A stretch of 64,000 nucleotides of DNA from Pedobacter sp. W3I1 (GCF_030816015.1 NZ_JAUSXN010000001.1:2108001-2172000), one strand, 5' to 3'. Shown: positions 12,513 to 22,003, counted from the stretch's first letter. The notes: a model not told the origin generated them from the letters alone. A program made the numbers and translations.

Positions 12513-13802
12513 ATGGAAAAAAATCTAAGGGACAGCCTGCAACAGGGCATATATAAAGTGATCAATCCCTTTGTAAAGGGATTGATTAAAATCGGTTTAA
12601 CACCTAATGCGGTAACCACTATTGGTCTGATCCTGAATATTGGCGTGGCGGTAATTTTTGTGCTCGGTGCCGAAAAATCGAATCGTGGCGATATGTCTTA
12701 CATCGGTTGGGGAGGAGCGCTGGTGCTTTTTGCGGGTCTGTTCGATATGCTCGATGGTCAGGTAGCCCGTTTGGGAAACATGAGTTCGAAGTTTGGGGCC
12801 TTGTACGATTCCGTACTCGACCGTTATAGCGAAATGATTATGTTTTTGGGTATTTGTTATTACCTCGTGGCACATCATTATTTCTTAAGTTCGCTATTTG
12901 CATTTATTGCATTGATCGGTTCGATGATGGTAAGTTATACCCGTGCAAGGGCCGAGGGTTTAGGGGTAGAATGTAAAGGCGGTTTAATGCAGCGGCCAGA
13001 GCGTGTGATAACCATTGGAGTTTTTGCTATTGCTTGTGGTATTGCAGGCCATTTTATTGGTGGAGATTACAAAGTTTACGTGCCAGGGATTTCATTCCAT
13101 GTTTTCGAAACGATGTCGATTTTTACCATGCCCATTACTATAATGGCGGTATTGACCAATATCACAGCTGTTAAACGTTTACAAGAGGCCAAAAAAGGCC
13201 TGGAAGCGCAAGAATTTAACGAGCGAAAAGGAAATAACAGGGCTGCGTTGATTGCAGGTTTGGTGTTGATGACGGGTTTAAGTGGAATGTTTTCACTCAA
13301 TGCAAAAGCACAAGGGGCTGATCCATCTCCGATTACTTTCCCTACACCTAAAGATATCAGCAATCAATTGTTTTATTTACAGCGCGATCCGAATACCAAT
13401 ACCATAATTTGCCAGTTAAATGTAGATAAACATGGCGTGGTGAATAAAGATCAACCTGTAAATGTGTTTTGGATGCGTTACGGAGATAAAGGTGAAAAGA
13501 AAGAACTGAGTTATATCCAGCGGAAATTTGCGTATGGTATTATCAGCAAAAATCTGGGGAATGGCCAGTTCGAACTGCGGTTTACCTCGCATAAAAAACT
13601 GCCTATGTATTTAAATAAATCTGGTGCAGATAAAAAATACCATGTTTTTGCAACCATTAACAATAAGAAAATGCAGATAGAACGGATCTTCCTTCGGATT
13701 GAAGGTGGTACATTTTGGTTCCCTAATGTGAAATATGTAGAGATAAAAGGTTTTGATGCTTCGGAACCTTCAAAAGTGTTAATTGAAAGGATTAAGGTTT
13801 AG
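12513..13802 (+). CDS. CDP-alcohol phosphatidyltransferase fused to DUF4833
   Basis: A 429-residue two-part protein. Residues about 1-220 form a membrane CDP-alcohol phosphatidyltransferase with the full signature D-x2-DG-x2-AR-x8-G-x3-D-x3-D (FDMLDGQVARLGN then FGALYDSVLDR, near residues 75-105) and hydrophobic segments. Such enzymes transfer a phosphatidyl group from CDP-diacylglycerol to an alcohol; next to inositol-phosphate synthase the acceptor is probably inositol phosphate. After a charged linker, a second signal-like segment (AALIAGLVLMTGLSGMFSLNAKAQ region, near 245-268) precedes a soluble DUF4833 domain (residues ~270-429) that would lie outside the cytoplasm. This looks like a fusion of an enzyme with a once separate exported protein. 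Confidence 0.85.
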   Translation: MEKNLRDSLQQGIYKVINPFVKGLIKIGLTPNAVTTIGLILNIGVAVIFVLGAEKSNRGDMSYIGWGGALVLFAGLFDMLDGQVARLGNMSSKFGALYDSVLDRYSEMIMFLGICYYLVAHHYFLSSLFAFIALIGSMMVSYTRARAEGLGVECKGGLMQRPERVITIGVFAIACGIAGHFIGGDYKVYVPGISFHVFETMSIFTMPITIMAVLTNITAVKRLQEAKKGLEAQEFNERKGNNRAALIAGLVLMTGLSGMFSLNAKAQGADPSPITFPTPKDISNQLFYLQRDPNTNTIICQLNVDKHGVVNKDQPVNVFWMRYGDKGEKKELSYIQRKFAYGIISKNLGNGQFELRFTSHKKLPMYLNKSGADKKYHVFATINNKKMQIERIFLRIEGGTFWFPNVKYVEIKGFDASEPSKVLIERIKV

Positions 13803-13838
13803 CGTGCGGGCGTTATGCGGGTGGCGTTCCCATGATGT

Positions 13839-13940
13839 CGTCATTTCGAGCGAAGTGCAACGAAGCCGAGAAATCTATATTGAAAAGATCTCTTCATTTC
13901 GCTACCGATGAAAAATCGGCAGGCTTCAGTCGAGATGACG
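13839..13940. repeat. REP-like element, copy with 'GTCATTTCGAGCGAAG' head
   Basis: Begins CGTCATTTCGAGCGAAGTGC and ends CAGTCGAGATGACG; the ends are complementary around GTCAT..TCGA and can pair. It is almost the same in its first 38 bases as the copy starting at 13994. It lies in the gap between the phosphatidyltransferase and fatty-acid hydroxylase genes. Confidence 0.75.
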
Positions 13941-13993
13941 GATTGGGTGATGAATGATATCGATTTGTCCGTCTGAGCGGAGTCCTCTCTACA

Positions 13994-14085
13994 CGTCATT
14001 TCGAGCGAAGTGCAACGAAGCCGAGAAATCTAAAAGATAGATCTCTCTCCCGAAAGTTCGGGACTGCGCTTCAGTCGAGATGACG
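13994..14085. repeat. REP-like element, second copy
   Basis: Same head as the element at 13839 and the same tail (TTCAGTCGAGATGACG), with a different centre that includes CCCGAAAGTTCGGG, itself a hairpin. Between and after the two copies (13946-14190) lie further short repeats: 'GTCnGTCTGAGCGGAGTC' at about 13968 and 14106, and 'GATCCTGAAACAAGTTCAGGATGACGA' words near 14162. No gene is visible in 13803-14229. Confidence 0.75.
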
Positions 14086-14229
14086 ACTCTTCTATCTTGA
14101 TTTGTCAGTCTGAGCGGAGTCGAAGACCCTGTGTTCAGATTAACAAATTGTTTGAGGAAAAGATCCTGAAACAAGTTCAGGATGACGATTAAATGTGAGG
14201 AGCCGAAAACCAGTTAAAAATAATTGCAA

Positions 14230-14850
14230 ATGAAAAAGAATTTTGTTTCAAATTCCACCGCATCCATCAGGATGTTTAAGAATGACTTTTTGGAAAGTTT
14301 ATCAAAAGTTCGATTTTACGTACCATTAATCGTGTATGTTCCGGTTATTGCCTTTCTTTTTTGGAAAGCGCTTTGGGAAATCGAAATGCCAGTTTTAAAT
14401 TTTGCAGGATGGTTTTTGTTAGGCTTAGCCATTTGGACCATCACCGAATATATCCTGCACCGTTATATTTTTCATTTTGAACCCGATGTAGAGTGGGGCA
14501 AGAAAATCCATTTTATTTTTCATGGGGTACACCACGATTACCCCAACGATGCCAAAAGACTGGTTATGCCGCCTTCAGCCAGTATCCCTATGGCCTTGGG
14601 TTTTTATTTTCTTTTCGATTGGTTATTACCCGATACAATGGTTTATCCATTTTTCTCAGGTTTTATGATCGGTTATCTTTTTTATGATATGGTGCATTAT
14701 GCACTTCATCATGCTAATTTTAAAAGCGGTTTCTGGAAACAGCTAAAACAACACCACATGCTTCACCATTATTCCGACTCGACCAAAGGTTATGGTGTAA
14801 GCTGGACTTTTTGGGACCATATTTTTAGGTCTAATTTTGATAAAAAATAA
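14230..14850 (+). CDS. Fatty-acid hydroxylase superfamily (candidate sphingolipid/ceramide fatty-acid 2-hydroxylase)
   Basis: A 206-residue membrane protein with the histidine clusters of the fatty-acid hydroxylase/sterol desaturase superfamily: EYILHRYIFHF near residue 77, HFIFHGVHHDYPND near 95, HYALHHANF near 158 and QHHMLHHYSD near 175. The histidines bind a di-metal centre. The compact form (about 200 residues) resembles the FA2H/Scs7 catalytic domain without cytochrome b5, which hydroxylates the N-acyl chain of ceramides. Its place in this cluster suggests it hydroxylates the sphingolipid. The start is ATG at 14230; an in-frame TTG six bases upstream is less likely. The following gene starts two bases after its stop. 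Confidence 0.83.
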   Translation: MKKNFVSNSTASIRMFKNDFLESLSKVRFYVPLIVYVPVIAFLFWKALWEIEMPVLNFAGWFLLGLAIWTITEYILHRYIFHFEPDVEWGKKIHFIFHGVHHDYPNDAKRLVMPPSASIPMALGFYFLFDWLLPDTMVYPFFSGFMIGYLFYDMVHYALHHANFKSGFWKQLKQHHMLHHYSDSTKGYGVSWTFWDHIFRSNFDKK

Positions 14851-14851
14851 T

Positions 14852-15793
14852 ATGCAGCAAGAAGTATTGCTTAAAAACAGTTTTTATAATATCCGGAATA
14901 TTTATCTGACAGTTGCTGTATCTGCTGGATATCTATTGTTATCAGTACTGTTGGTCGGCTTTAAAACCGATCAGCTGGTGCTGATTTTTATTTTTAATAC
15001 TTTATTCTTCATCTCGAAGGGAACCAGGCAGTTTATCCTTGGCTTTTCAATCTTTATCGTCTACTGGATACTGTTTGATTATATGAAAGCTTTTCCAAAC
15101 TATCTTTTTAATACGGTATATATTGAAGATTTATATAACCTGGAAAAAAATACTTTCGGCATTAACTACCACGGATTAATACTTACGCCTAATGAGTACT
15201 GGAAGATAAATAGTACTGCTTTTTTAGATGTATTGACAGGATTTTTCTATCTGATGTGGGTGCCTGTTCCTTTAGCATTCGCTACTTATCTTTTCTTTAA
15301 GAATAAGGAACAGTTTGTCCGGTTCTCGCTCACTTTTGTTTGGGTAAATTTATTGGGTTTTGTGCTTTACTATACTTTCCCGGCTGCGCCGCCATGGTAT
15401 GTGCAGGAACATGGTTTCGAATTTATAGCCAAAACAGCTGGTAATACTGCTGGATTAGCCCGTTTCGACCATTATTTTAACATTACGCTTTTTCATGGGA
15501 TATATAGTAAAGGTTCTAATGTATTTGCGGCCATGCCATCGTTGCACTCATCATATCCTGTAATTGTTGTTTATTATGGTTTAAAAAACCGCTTGGGAAA
15601 AATTAATATTTTCTTTTTTACGGTGATGCTCGGCATCTGGTTTTCGGCTGTTTATACCAGTCATCATTATATGCTTGATGTGTTGGCTGGAATAACCTGC
15701 GCATTTTTAGGTATTATTTCTTTCAATTATTTAATGCGCAATACTAAGTTGAAACAGCTTACAGCGAATATGATAAGTGCCATAAGTAATTAA
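14852..15793 (+). CDS. PAP2-superfamily membrane protein, Aur1-like candidate inositol phosphorylceramide synthase
   Basis: A 313-residue polytopic protein with about six membrane spans. The PAP2/Aur1 active-site motifs are present: AMPSLHSSYPVIVV near residue 230 and YTSHHYMLDVLAG near 270. The short spacing and the tyrosine/tryptophan-rich block AAPPWYVQEHG near 185 resemble the inositol-phosphorylceramide synthase (Aur1) branch rather than plain phosphatases. In this cluster it could move phosphoinositol onto ceramide, the last step of the pathway. A simple lipid phosphatase remains possible. The start is ATG at 14852, two bases after the hydroxylase stop. Confidence 0.75.
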   Translation: MQQEVLLKNSFYNIRNIYLTVAVSAGYLLLSVLLVGFKTDQLVLIFIFNTLFFISKGTRQFILGFSIFIVYWILFDYMKAFPNYLFNTVYIEDLYNLEKNTFGINYHGLILTPNEYWKINSTAFLDVLTGFFYLMWVPVPLAFATYLFFKNKEQFVRFSLTFVWVNLLGFVLYYTFPAAPPWYVQEHGFEFIAKTAGNTAGLARFDHYFNITLFHGIYSKGSNVFAAMPSLHSSYPVIVVYYGLKNRLGKINIFFFTVMLGIWFSAVYTSHHYMLDVLAGITCAFLGIISFNYLMRNTKLKQLTANMISAISN

Positions 15794-15794
15794 A

Positions 15795-15834
15795 AAGCCC
15801 AATGCTTAATCTTAAACGATCAGCTATTGGGCTT
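15795..15834 (-). terminator. Hairpin terminator at convergent gene ends
   Basis: AAGCCCAAT (15795-15803) pairs with ATTGGGCTT (15826-15834). Read on the minus strand it is followed by TTTTTA, a U-rich tail suited to stop transcripts of the metallophosphoesterase operon; it may stop the plus-strand lipid cluster too. Confidence 0.7.
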
Positions 15835-15908
15835 AGGAAAATAAGTTATTGGAATTAGAATGAAACTAATTATTTAACGCTTACTCCTTTATCAGGTGCT
15901 TAAGATTG

Positions 15909-16835
15909 TTAGAAATTGTGCGGAAAATATTCATTTTCAACTGTTCCGTCATCGTACATTTTAAGTATTGCATATCCAGGTGGCGTTTCCAGATAATAAC
16001 CGCGGCCTGCAGATTCTGCATCGCCCTTGCCCCACCAAAAACCACTCATGGCTCCATTACAGCAGTACCGAACACCATTGTAAACCGTTTGATCGGAAAG
16101 ATGGTTATGGCCACTCAGGCATATTTTTACCTTATCGCGGTGTTTATAGAAAAGATCTTTCAGTTTTTTACAGTCTGAATGTCCGCCACCAACCAATACC
16201 TGGGTGGTGCCCAAGATTGGATAATGTGACATGAGCAAAGTGGGTGTACCGGCAGGCAGGTTTTTTAATTCCTGCTCCAGCCAGTTATATTGCTCGTCAT
16301 CAAGCGAAATCTTGCTGTTATTTCCGTCAAGGATAATAAAATGCCAGTTCTTTTTGGAGAAACTATAATAACGGTTAGGAATTTTTAGCCGTTTCACAAC
16401 ATAGTTCTTCCCATACATCTCATCTTCTTTTGTAGGTGCTTTCCACCAGGTATCGTGGTTGCCAATACAACTGTGTATTTCGTATTGATTAATTGTTTTA
16501 ATGCAATCATCCCAAATACCCCATTGCTCGGTTACCTGATTACGCACTACATTATCGTAAGAAGCATCGTTAATGGAATCACCTCCGTTTAAAAAGAAAT
16601 CAACTTTATGCTTGCTGGTAATCTGTTTTAAACATGCTTTAAATCGCTCGGGAGCATTTTCCCCTGCACGTATGTGCACATCGGTAATGTGGGGCACGGT
16701 AAGCACCAGTTTTTTACCTTTTGGTTTATCCAGGAGTGTTTCTGAAGCCAATACAGGTAATGTACCTGAAAATGCGGCACCTGCTGATAGGCCTATGGCC
16801 TTTAATAAAGACCTTCTTTTTATTTCTGTCATCAT
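15909..16835 (-). CDS. Calcineurin-like metallophosphoesterase, Tat-type signal
   Basis: A 308-residue exported protein. The N-terminus has a twin-arginine motif (KRRSLLKAIG) and a hydrophobic stretch ending near LPVLASE. The metallophosphoesterase motifs are in order: DVHIR near residue 50, NGGDSIND near 80, GNHDTW near 125, MSHYPILG near 200 and SGHNHLSD near 238, which supply the two-metal site. The substrate is unknown; members cleave phosphomonoesters or diesters. The ATG at 16835 overlaps the SusD stop as TAATG, showing it is the third gene of a susC-susD operon; a TTG two codons upstream is less likely. Confidence 0.9.
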   Translation of the reverse strand: MMTEIKRRSLLKAIGLSAGAAFSGTLPVLASETLLDKPKGKKLVLTVPHITDVHIRAGENAPERFKACLKQITSKHKVDFFLNGGDSINDASYDNVVRNQVTEQWGIWDDCIKTINQYEIHSCIGNHDTWWKAPTKEDEMYGKNYVVKRLKIPNRYYSFSKKNWHFIILDGNNSKISLDDEQYNWLEQELKNLPAGTPTLLMSHYPILGTTQVLVGGGHSDCKKLKDLFYKHRDKVKICLSGHNHLSDQTVYNGVRYCCNGAMSGFWWGKGDAESAGRGYYLETPPGYAILKMYDDGTVENEYFPHNF

Positions 16836-18625
16836 TACCAACCAAAAATTTGTTTCAGTTTAGGGTTCAGGATTACCTGTTGTTGCGGAATTGGACGATA
16901 ATAGAATTTTGGTTCCTCAAAGTTTCTGGTCACATTTTCTGTTACGATATTGCCTCCGCTATTACCGTTCTTTAAATAAACCGTTGCATCAGTTCCGATT
17001 AATCCTGCACGGTAATAAATAAGTTTTACCCCAAGTGAGTTCTTTTCTTTCTGGTCTTCTCCAGGGATAGTGGCTGTTCTGTCAATCAGAATGATGTCAT
17101 CAACTCCATCACCGGTAAGGTCGTATTTGCCTAATCCAGCGAAGTACATGCCTTCGGGACTTTTGGTGAGCAGTTTGCCTGCCTTCCAGCGCATTAAATC
17201 GTCAAAGCGTATATTTTCGAAAGCGTATTCTACTCTGCGTTCCCTTCTAATTTCGAGTATAACACCCGCATTGATGGTAACATTTGGATATTGCGATAGT
17301 AATGCAGGATCAGGGTTGGCATTAGCCGTTCCCAGATTAAGATCAGGCAAGCCTGCTCTTTTACGAATTAAATTTACCGATTGGTCGAGTTGGGACTGTG
17401 TTAAGGTGCCTAATTCGGCAAGTGCTTCCGCGTAGGTTAACAATATTTCTGCATAACGGTATACCGGAAAATCTACACCGTTTAAGATGGCGTTATCGGT
17501 ACTGTTTACATAACCTTTTAGCTGGTGGTAACCTGTAAAGTTTTTATTTAAGCGCTGAATATATGGCGTAGGATCGGGTACTCTCGTCCATCCCGGGTAA
17601 ACCATAGTTTGCGACATTCGCGGATCACGATCTTTAAATTCTGCAACAAAACCCAGTTGTGCGTAGTTTGCTAAGTCAGTAAACCTACTTCCATCTTTCA
17701 TTAAGTAGGTTTGCAATAGGTCTTTGGCTGGTGCCTGCTCATAATCGCCAAATACAGTCGAATTCACATTCTGGCTTTTACTCTTACTCAGGTCGAAGAT
17801 GTTAACCAGAATCACTTCGCTATTGGCAGTTAAATCCTGACTGGAGAAAAGTGTTGCATAATCCTGTTCCGGTTTCCCGGTGTTGTAAATGTTAAACTTT
17901 TTACCAGCGATGATCTCCCCTGAAATTCTTGCTGCAGTTTCTAAAAAAGTATTTGCTGAGCTGCTTAAATTCAGTTCGTTATGGTATTTACGATAAGTAC
18001 CCTCGTAAAGTGCTGCCCGTGCATATAAAGTGGCTACTGCCCATTTTCCCGGAGTACCCACCGGAACGCTTTCCCTTACATTTTTATAGGCAAAATCCAG
18101 ATCTGCCATTATACTGTCGGCAATCAATGTCCGTGGATCACGAGGTCTGTAAAGTTCTTCATCACCAGGTTCCAATGTGCCCGAATACCAGGGAACATCA
18201 GAGAATCGTTTTACTTTATCTAGATAAAATTCGGCACGGTAATACCTGGCCAAACCTGCGTAGTGGTTTTTAACCGCAGCTGCAACCTGTGCTTTTCCGT
18301 AGTTTTCCAGAAAGTAGTTAATGTTTCTTAACCTGCCCCAGCTCCAGCCAGTTGTGATATTTTGGGCGTTTGCGTTGCCGGCCATGATATTTTTTACTTC
18401 AACTGCCGCAGTCGTGGCTACGTTATCTGTACTCTGATCATTAAGGTAAGTATTACGGTCTGGCTGGGAGAGCAGGCCATTTACGTAAAGCGAAAGATCA
18501 CTTTCAGTATTAAAGAACAGGTTAGGGGAGATGGAGGTTTGTGGAAAACGGTCCAGCCCAGTTTTTTTACAGGCTGCGAGTATACCCACAGCTGCAATAA
18601 ATAGGATATATAGATACTTTTTCAT
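16835..18625 (-). CDS. RagB/SusD-family nutrient-binding outer-membrane lipoprotein
   Basis: A 596-residue SusD-type lipoprotein with lipobox LAAC near residue 19. Family features include the N-terminal LDRFPQTSISPNLFFNTESDL block, tetratricopeptide-like helices (ARYYRAEFYLDKVKRFSDVPW near 125, ATLYARAALYEGTYRKYH near 200), YRYAEILLTYAEALAELG near 395 and the IRRERRVEYAFENIRFDDLMRW block near 465. It caps the SusC channel and binds the substrate at the cell surface. It lies 32 bases downstream of susC and overlaps the phosphoesterase gene by one base. No glycan-degrading enzyme is nearby, so the cargo may be a phosphorylated compound (inference). Confidence 0.95.
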   Translation of the reverse strand: MKKYLYILFIAAVGILAACKKTGLDRFPQTSISPNLFFNTESDLSLYVNGLLSQPDRNTYLNDQSTDNVATTAAVEVKNIMAGNANAQNITTGWSWGRLRNINYFLENYGKAQVAAAVKNHYAGLARYYRAEFYLDKVKRFSDVPWYSGTLEPGDEELYRPRDPRTLIADSIMADLDFAYKNVRESVPVGTPGKWAVATLYARAALYEGTYRKYHNELNLSSSANTFLETAARISGEIIAGKKFNIYNTGKPEQDYATLFSSQDLTANSEVILVNIFDLSKSKSQNVNSTVFGDYEQAPAKDLLQTYLMKDGSRFTDLANYAQLGFVAEFKDRDPRMSQTMVYPGWTRVPDPTPYIQRLNKNFTGYHQLKGYVNSTDNAILNGVDFPVYRYAEILLTYAEALAELGTLTQSQLDQSVNLIRKRAGLPDLNLGTANANPDPALLSQYPNVTINAGVILEIRRERRVEYAFENIRFDDLMRWKAGKLLTKSPEGMYFAGLGKYDLTGDGVDDIILIDRTATIPGEDQKEKNSLGVKLIYYRAGLIGTDATVYLKNGNSGGNIVTENVTRNFEEPKFYYRPIPQQQVILNPKLKQIFGW

Positions 18626-18657
18626 TTTTAAAATAATTTAAAATGTGAGTGCTTAGG

Positions 18658-21600
18658 TTAAAAATCGAGGTTTAAACCGAAAGCATATCTGCGTTGGTAA
18701 GGATATGCCCAGGCACTTGGCCCCTGGTTAACCGCTTCCGGATCAATAAATTTCTTGATTGAAGAAAACTCATACAGGTTTTCGCCGGTAACAAATACAC
18801 GAAGACGGTTTACATGAAACTTTTTGGTCCATTGAACCGGTAGCGTATAACCAAGCGATACATTTTTGATCCTCAGATAAGCACCATTTAGCAAGTATTT
18901 AGTTTGGGGAATATCTAAACCCGATCCATAATTGGCATCAGCAAGCCACGATTGTAATACCGGATATTGCGAATCGATATTGGCATCGGCAAGTCCGGCA
19001 GCGATATAGGAAGCAGAGTGTTTTGCCCTTTGTTCTGGCGAATCGGCTGCTCCACGGTAAAAATCAAGGTTCCAGGGATAAACGTTAGCATATGGTTGTT
19101 GATAAGGCCCCCAGAAAAGATAGTGGTGAGGATAAAAGTCTCTTTTTAGTACACCTTGTAAAAACACTGAAAGATCGAAACCACCCCAATCCATATTCAG
19201 GTTTGCGCCAATGGTATAACGGTCAGAACTGTTTCCAATAATTTTTAGATCTTTAGGATCATTCGAACTCAGACCTCTTTCAATTTTTTTATTTCCATCT
19301 AAGTCTACATATTTTGGCCATCCTTCAACAATAGAAAGGGCACCCCATGGAATAAGTGCAGATTCATCCAAAGCGGCAATCTCTGCTTTGCTGCGGAAAA
19401 CGCCATCATTCTGTAATCCCCAGATCTCTCCAAGCACCTGTCCTTCGCGGTAATTTGAAAATAGGTTCTGGTCATTTTTGAACCTGGTAATTTTGGCTTT
19501 AGAATCGGCAAGGAATATTTTAGCATCAAAACTGAAAGGTTTGGAGCCGAGATCAAACCTGTCTCTATAGGTTACCGAAAGCTCCCATCCCTTGGTGCGC
19601 AGATCGGCTGAATTCTGACGTGGTACACCGGTGCCTAACACACCTGGCAATTCCTGTCCTGCAGTAAGCATGCCTTTGGTATCGCGGATATAATAATCGA
19701 AAGTGAAGGAGAGTTTATCGCTCAATAGTCCGATATCAGTACCGATGTTTAAGGTTGATACCCTTTCCCATGTATAAGTTTGGGGATCAACATTTAGTCC
19801 CGGAGCACCGTTAATCACCTGATTCTGGCCATTGCCGCCAATTAAATAACCTGAAGTGCCGGGTACAAGAGATTGGATATAACCAAAATCACCCACATTC
19901 TGATTCCCAAGGTCGCCATAAGAAGTACGGAGTTTAAAAGTAGATATTGTAGGTGACAGTGATTTGAAGAAATCTTCACCACTCACTATCCATGCGACCG
20001 ATGCCGAAGGGAAAAACCCCCAGCGTCTGTTGATTGGAAAGCGCGATGAACCGTCATACCTTCCTGTGGCTTCCAGGATGTACCTGTTTTTGTACGTGTA
20101 GTTTAATCTCGAAAATGCACTATTGGTGGCATAAGCCGAATAGCCCGCACTGGCTGTAGCAGTGCCGCTGGTAAGCGATAGGTACGGCAGAGAAGAGGAG
20201 ATAAGGATATCTTTACTCGCGTTTACAGTAGAATAGCGATAATCTTCGCTATTAAAACCCATCATTGCACTGAAGAAATGATCGCCTAATGTCTTTTTGT
20301 AAGTGCTATATATGTTAAAGGCATTGTTGTATAAGTAACCATTGTTTTCAGTTACAGAACCGTTTCCGCCTTCTTCGCGGATATCATTTGGACCATAGCC
20401 AATTTTGTATTTTTTGCTATCGTTATGTGTTTTCCAAAGCTCGCGTTTAAAGGATGCATCAGCATTAACCTGAAGATCGCCTTTTAAAAATAAAGCTGTT
20501 GCACTGGTAATATTCTGGAAACCAAACATATTCTGAAGATTGTTTCCGCCATCAACAAGTTTTGCAGCCAGTTTACCAGCAGCGGTATTTGCCCAGGTAC
20601 CATCAGGGTTTTTAGCCACATCGGTAGGCATGAGGTAATACAAATCGGTAATATTTCCGTTGGGAAGTGCCCGTTTGGTTTCATAAATATTCAGGTTATT
20701 ATCAACTTTAAGCCATGAGAGTGGAGAAAAGCCCACTTTTGACCTTAATCCATAACGGTCCCAATAATCGGCGGTAAGTTTATTTAAGCCATTATCTCTT
20801 GAGTAATCTGCAGAAAGATAATAGGTTAAAGGTTTTTCGTTTATGGTAGCTCCTCCCGAGAAGGTAAGGGTATGGCTTTTGGATAAACTTGAGTTATTAA
20901 AAAAATAATTATACCAATCGTTGCTGCCCATATAGGCCCATTTGGTAGGATCGGTTGGGTTTAACCGGGTATCGGCTATGGATGGATTATCTGATCTTTC
21001 TTTTGCCCATCGATAATACTCATCAGAATAATTCACATAATCCCATGGGGTATTATCAGTAGAGGTTTCTAAAACCCTCGAGAAAATATATGGATCTGTT
21101 ACTGGTTTAGGCAGTAAAGTTGGTTTCGCCCATGATTGGAAGGTATTGTAACTAATTACATTATTGCCTGCCACACCTTGTTTAGTGGTAATCAGGATTA
21201 CACCAAAGGCTGCACGTGCACCATAAATAGCTGCAGATGCCGCATCGCGCAATACAGTGAAAGAGGTAATGTCAGACGGTGTTAAACGCAACATGTCATC
21301 ATTACTCGTTGCGGGGATACCATCAATAACAATTAACGGTGAGCCTCCGTTGATGGATGTATAGCCCCTGATATTGATGTTGGGTACACTACCCGGCGCA
21401 CCACCTGCATAAGTGATGTTTAGCCCGGGGCTAATGCCCTGCAAACCTTGCAATACGTTGGTTACCGGTCTCGATTCGAGCTGCTTGCCTGAGATCTGAT
21501 CAATTGCACCGGCAACATTGATTTTTTTCTTGGTCCCAAATCCAACCACCATTACCTCATCGAGGTTGGCAAAGTCAGGAGATAGGGAAACATCAATTTT

Positions 21601-21867
21601 TGTTCTGCCATTAACGGCAATTTCCTGTTGCTTGTAGCCGATGTAGGAAAAAATAAGGATGGCATCAGGTTTTACACTGCTTAAGGTGTAAACACCGCTG
21701 CTGTTGGTTGCAATGTGTAAATTTGTTCCTTTTACCGTAATGTTTACGGCAGGGAGCGTTTCCTCCGTCTTTGCGTCTGAGACCACACCTTTGATGGCGA
21801 TCCCCTGAGCAAAGCCACTAGCGGATAGGATCAACAGCGTGAACATCCAGAGTAGCTTTTTTTTCAT
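18658..21867 (-). CDS. SusC/RagA-family TonB-linked outer-membrane transporter
   Basis: A 1069-residue protein with a signal peptide (..SASGFAQ), a carboxypeptidase-like domain at about residues 22-110 (IKGVVSDAKTEETLPAVNI ... YIGYKQQEIAVNG), the SusC signature MVVGFGTKKKINVAGAI near 105, plug domain segments (NIRGYTSINGGSPLIVIDGIP near 165, VLRDAASAAIYGARAAFGVILITTK near 205), and a 22-strand-type barrel ending in RRYAFGLNLDF. With the SusD partner downstream it forms an outer-membrane import complex. No STN domain or sigma/anti-sigma pair is attached; a TetR gene lies divergently at 22061. Confidence 0.95.
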   Translation of the reverse strand: MKKKLLWMFTLLILSASGFAQGIAIKGVVSDAKTEETLPAVNITVKGTNLHIATNSSGVYTLSSVKPDAILIFSYIGYKQQEIAVNGRTKIDVSLSPDFANLDEVMVVGFGTKKKINVAGAIDQISGKQLESRPVTNVLQGLQGISPGLNITYAGGAPGSVPNINIRGYTSINGGSPLIVIDGIPATSNDDMLRLTPSDITSFTVLRDAASAAIYGARAAFGVILITTKQGVAGNNVISYNTFQSWAKPTLLPKPVTDPYIFSRVLETSTDNTPWDYVNYSDEYYRWAKERSDNPSIADTRLNPTDPTKWAYMGSNDWYNYFFNNSSLSKSHTLTFSGGATINEKPLTYYLSADYSRDNGLNKLTADYWDRYGLRSKVGFSPLSWLKVDNNLNIYETKRALPNGNITDLYYLMPTDVAKNPDGTWANTAAGKLAAKLVDGGNNLQNMFGFQNITSATALFLKGDLQVNADASFKRELWKTHNDSKKYKIGYGPNDIREEGGNGSVTENNGYLYNNAFNIYSTYKKTLGDHFFSAMMGFNSEDYRYSTVNASKDILISSSLPYLSLTSGTATASAGYSAYATNSAFSRLNYTYKNRYILEATGRYDGSSRFPINRRWGFFPSASVAWIVSGEDFFKSLSPTISTFKLRTSYGDLGNQNVGDFGYIQSLVPGTSGYLIGGNGQNQVINGAPGLNVDPQTYTWERVSTLNIGTDIGLLSDKLSFTFDYYIRDTKGMLTAGQELPGVLGTGVPRQNSADLRTKGWELSVTYRDRFDLGSKPFSFDAKIFLADSKAKITRFKNDQNLFSNYREGQVLGEIWGLQNDGVFRSKAEIAALDESALIPWGALSIVEGWPKYVDLDGNKKIERGLSSNDPKDLKIIGNSSDRYTIGANLNMDWGGFDLSVFLQGVLKRDFYPHHYLFWGPYQQPYANVYPWNLDFYRGAADSPEQRAKHSASYIAAGLADANIDSQYPVLQSWLADANYGSGLDIPQTKYLLNGAYLRIKNVSLGYTLPVQWTKKFHVNRLRVFVTGENLYEFSSIKKFIDPEAVNQGPSAWAYPYQRRYAFGLNLDF

Positions 21868-21973
21868 TTTGCTTAATTATTTAGTTGTTTGATTTGGAAT
21901 GATAGGTGCTTTTCAGCGGCGCTAAATTGAACATATCATATGAATGTTAAGTTAAATCTAAATTAATATATTA

Positions 21974-21991
21974 ATTGAATGTTCATTCAAT
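21974..21991. promoter_or_regulatory. Perfect 18-bp palindrome, likely TetR operator
   Basis: ATTGAATG-TT-CATTCAAT is a perfect inverted repeat, in the usual size and form of TetR-family operators. It lies in the 193-base gap between the divergent susC and tetR genes and covers the predicted -33 region of the tetR promoter whose -7 box is at 22004-22011. Confidence 0.65.
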
Positions 21992-22003
21992 CTATTAAGA
22001 AAA

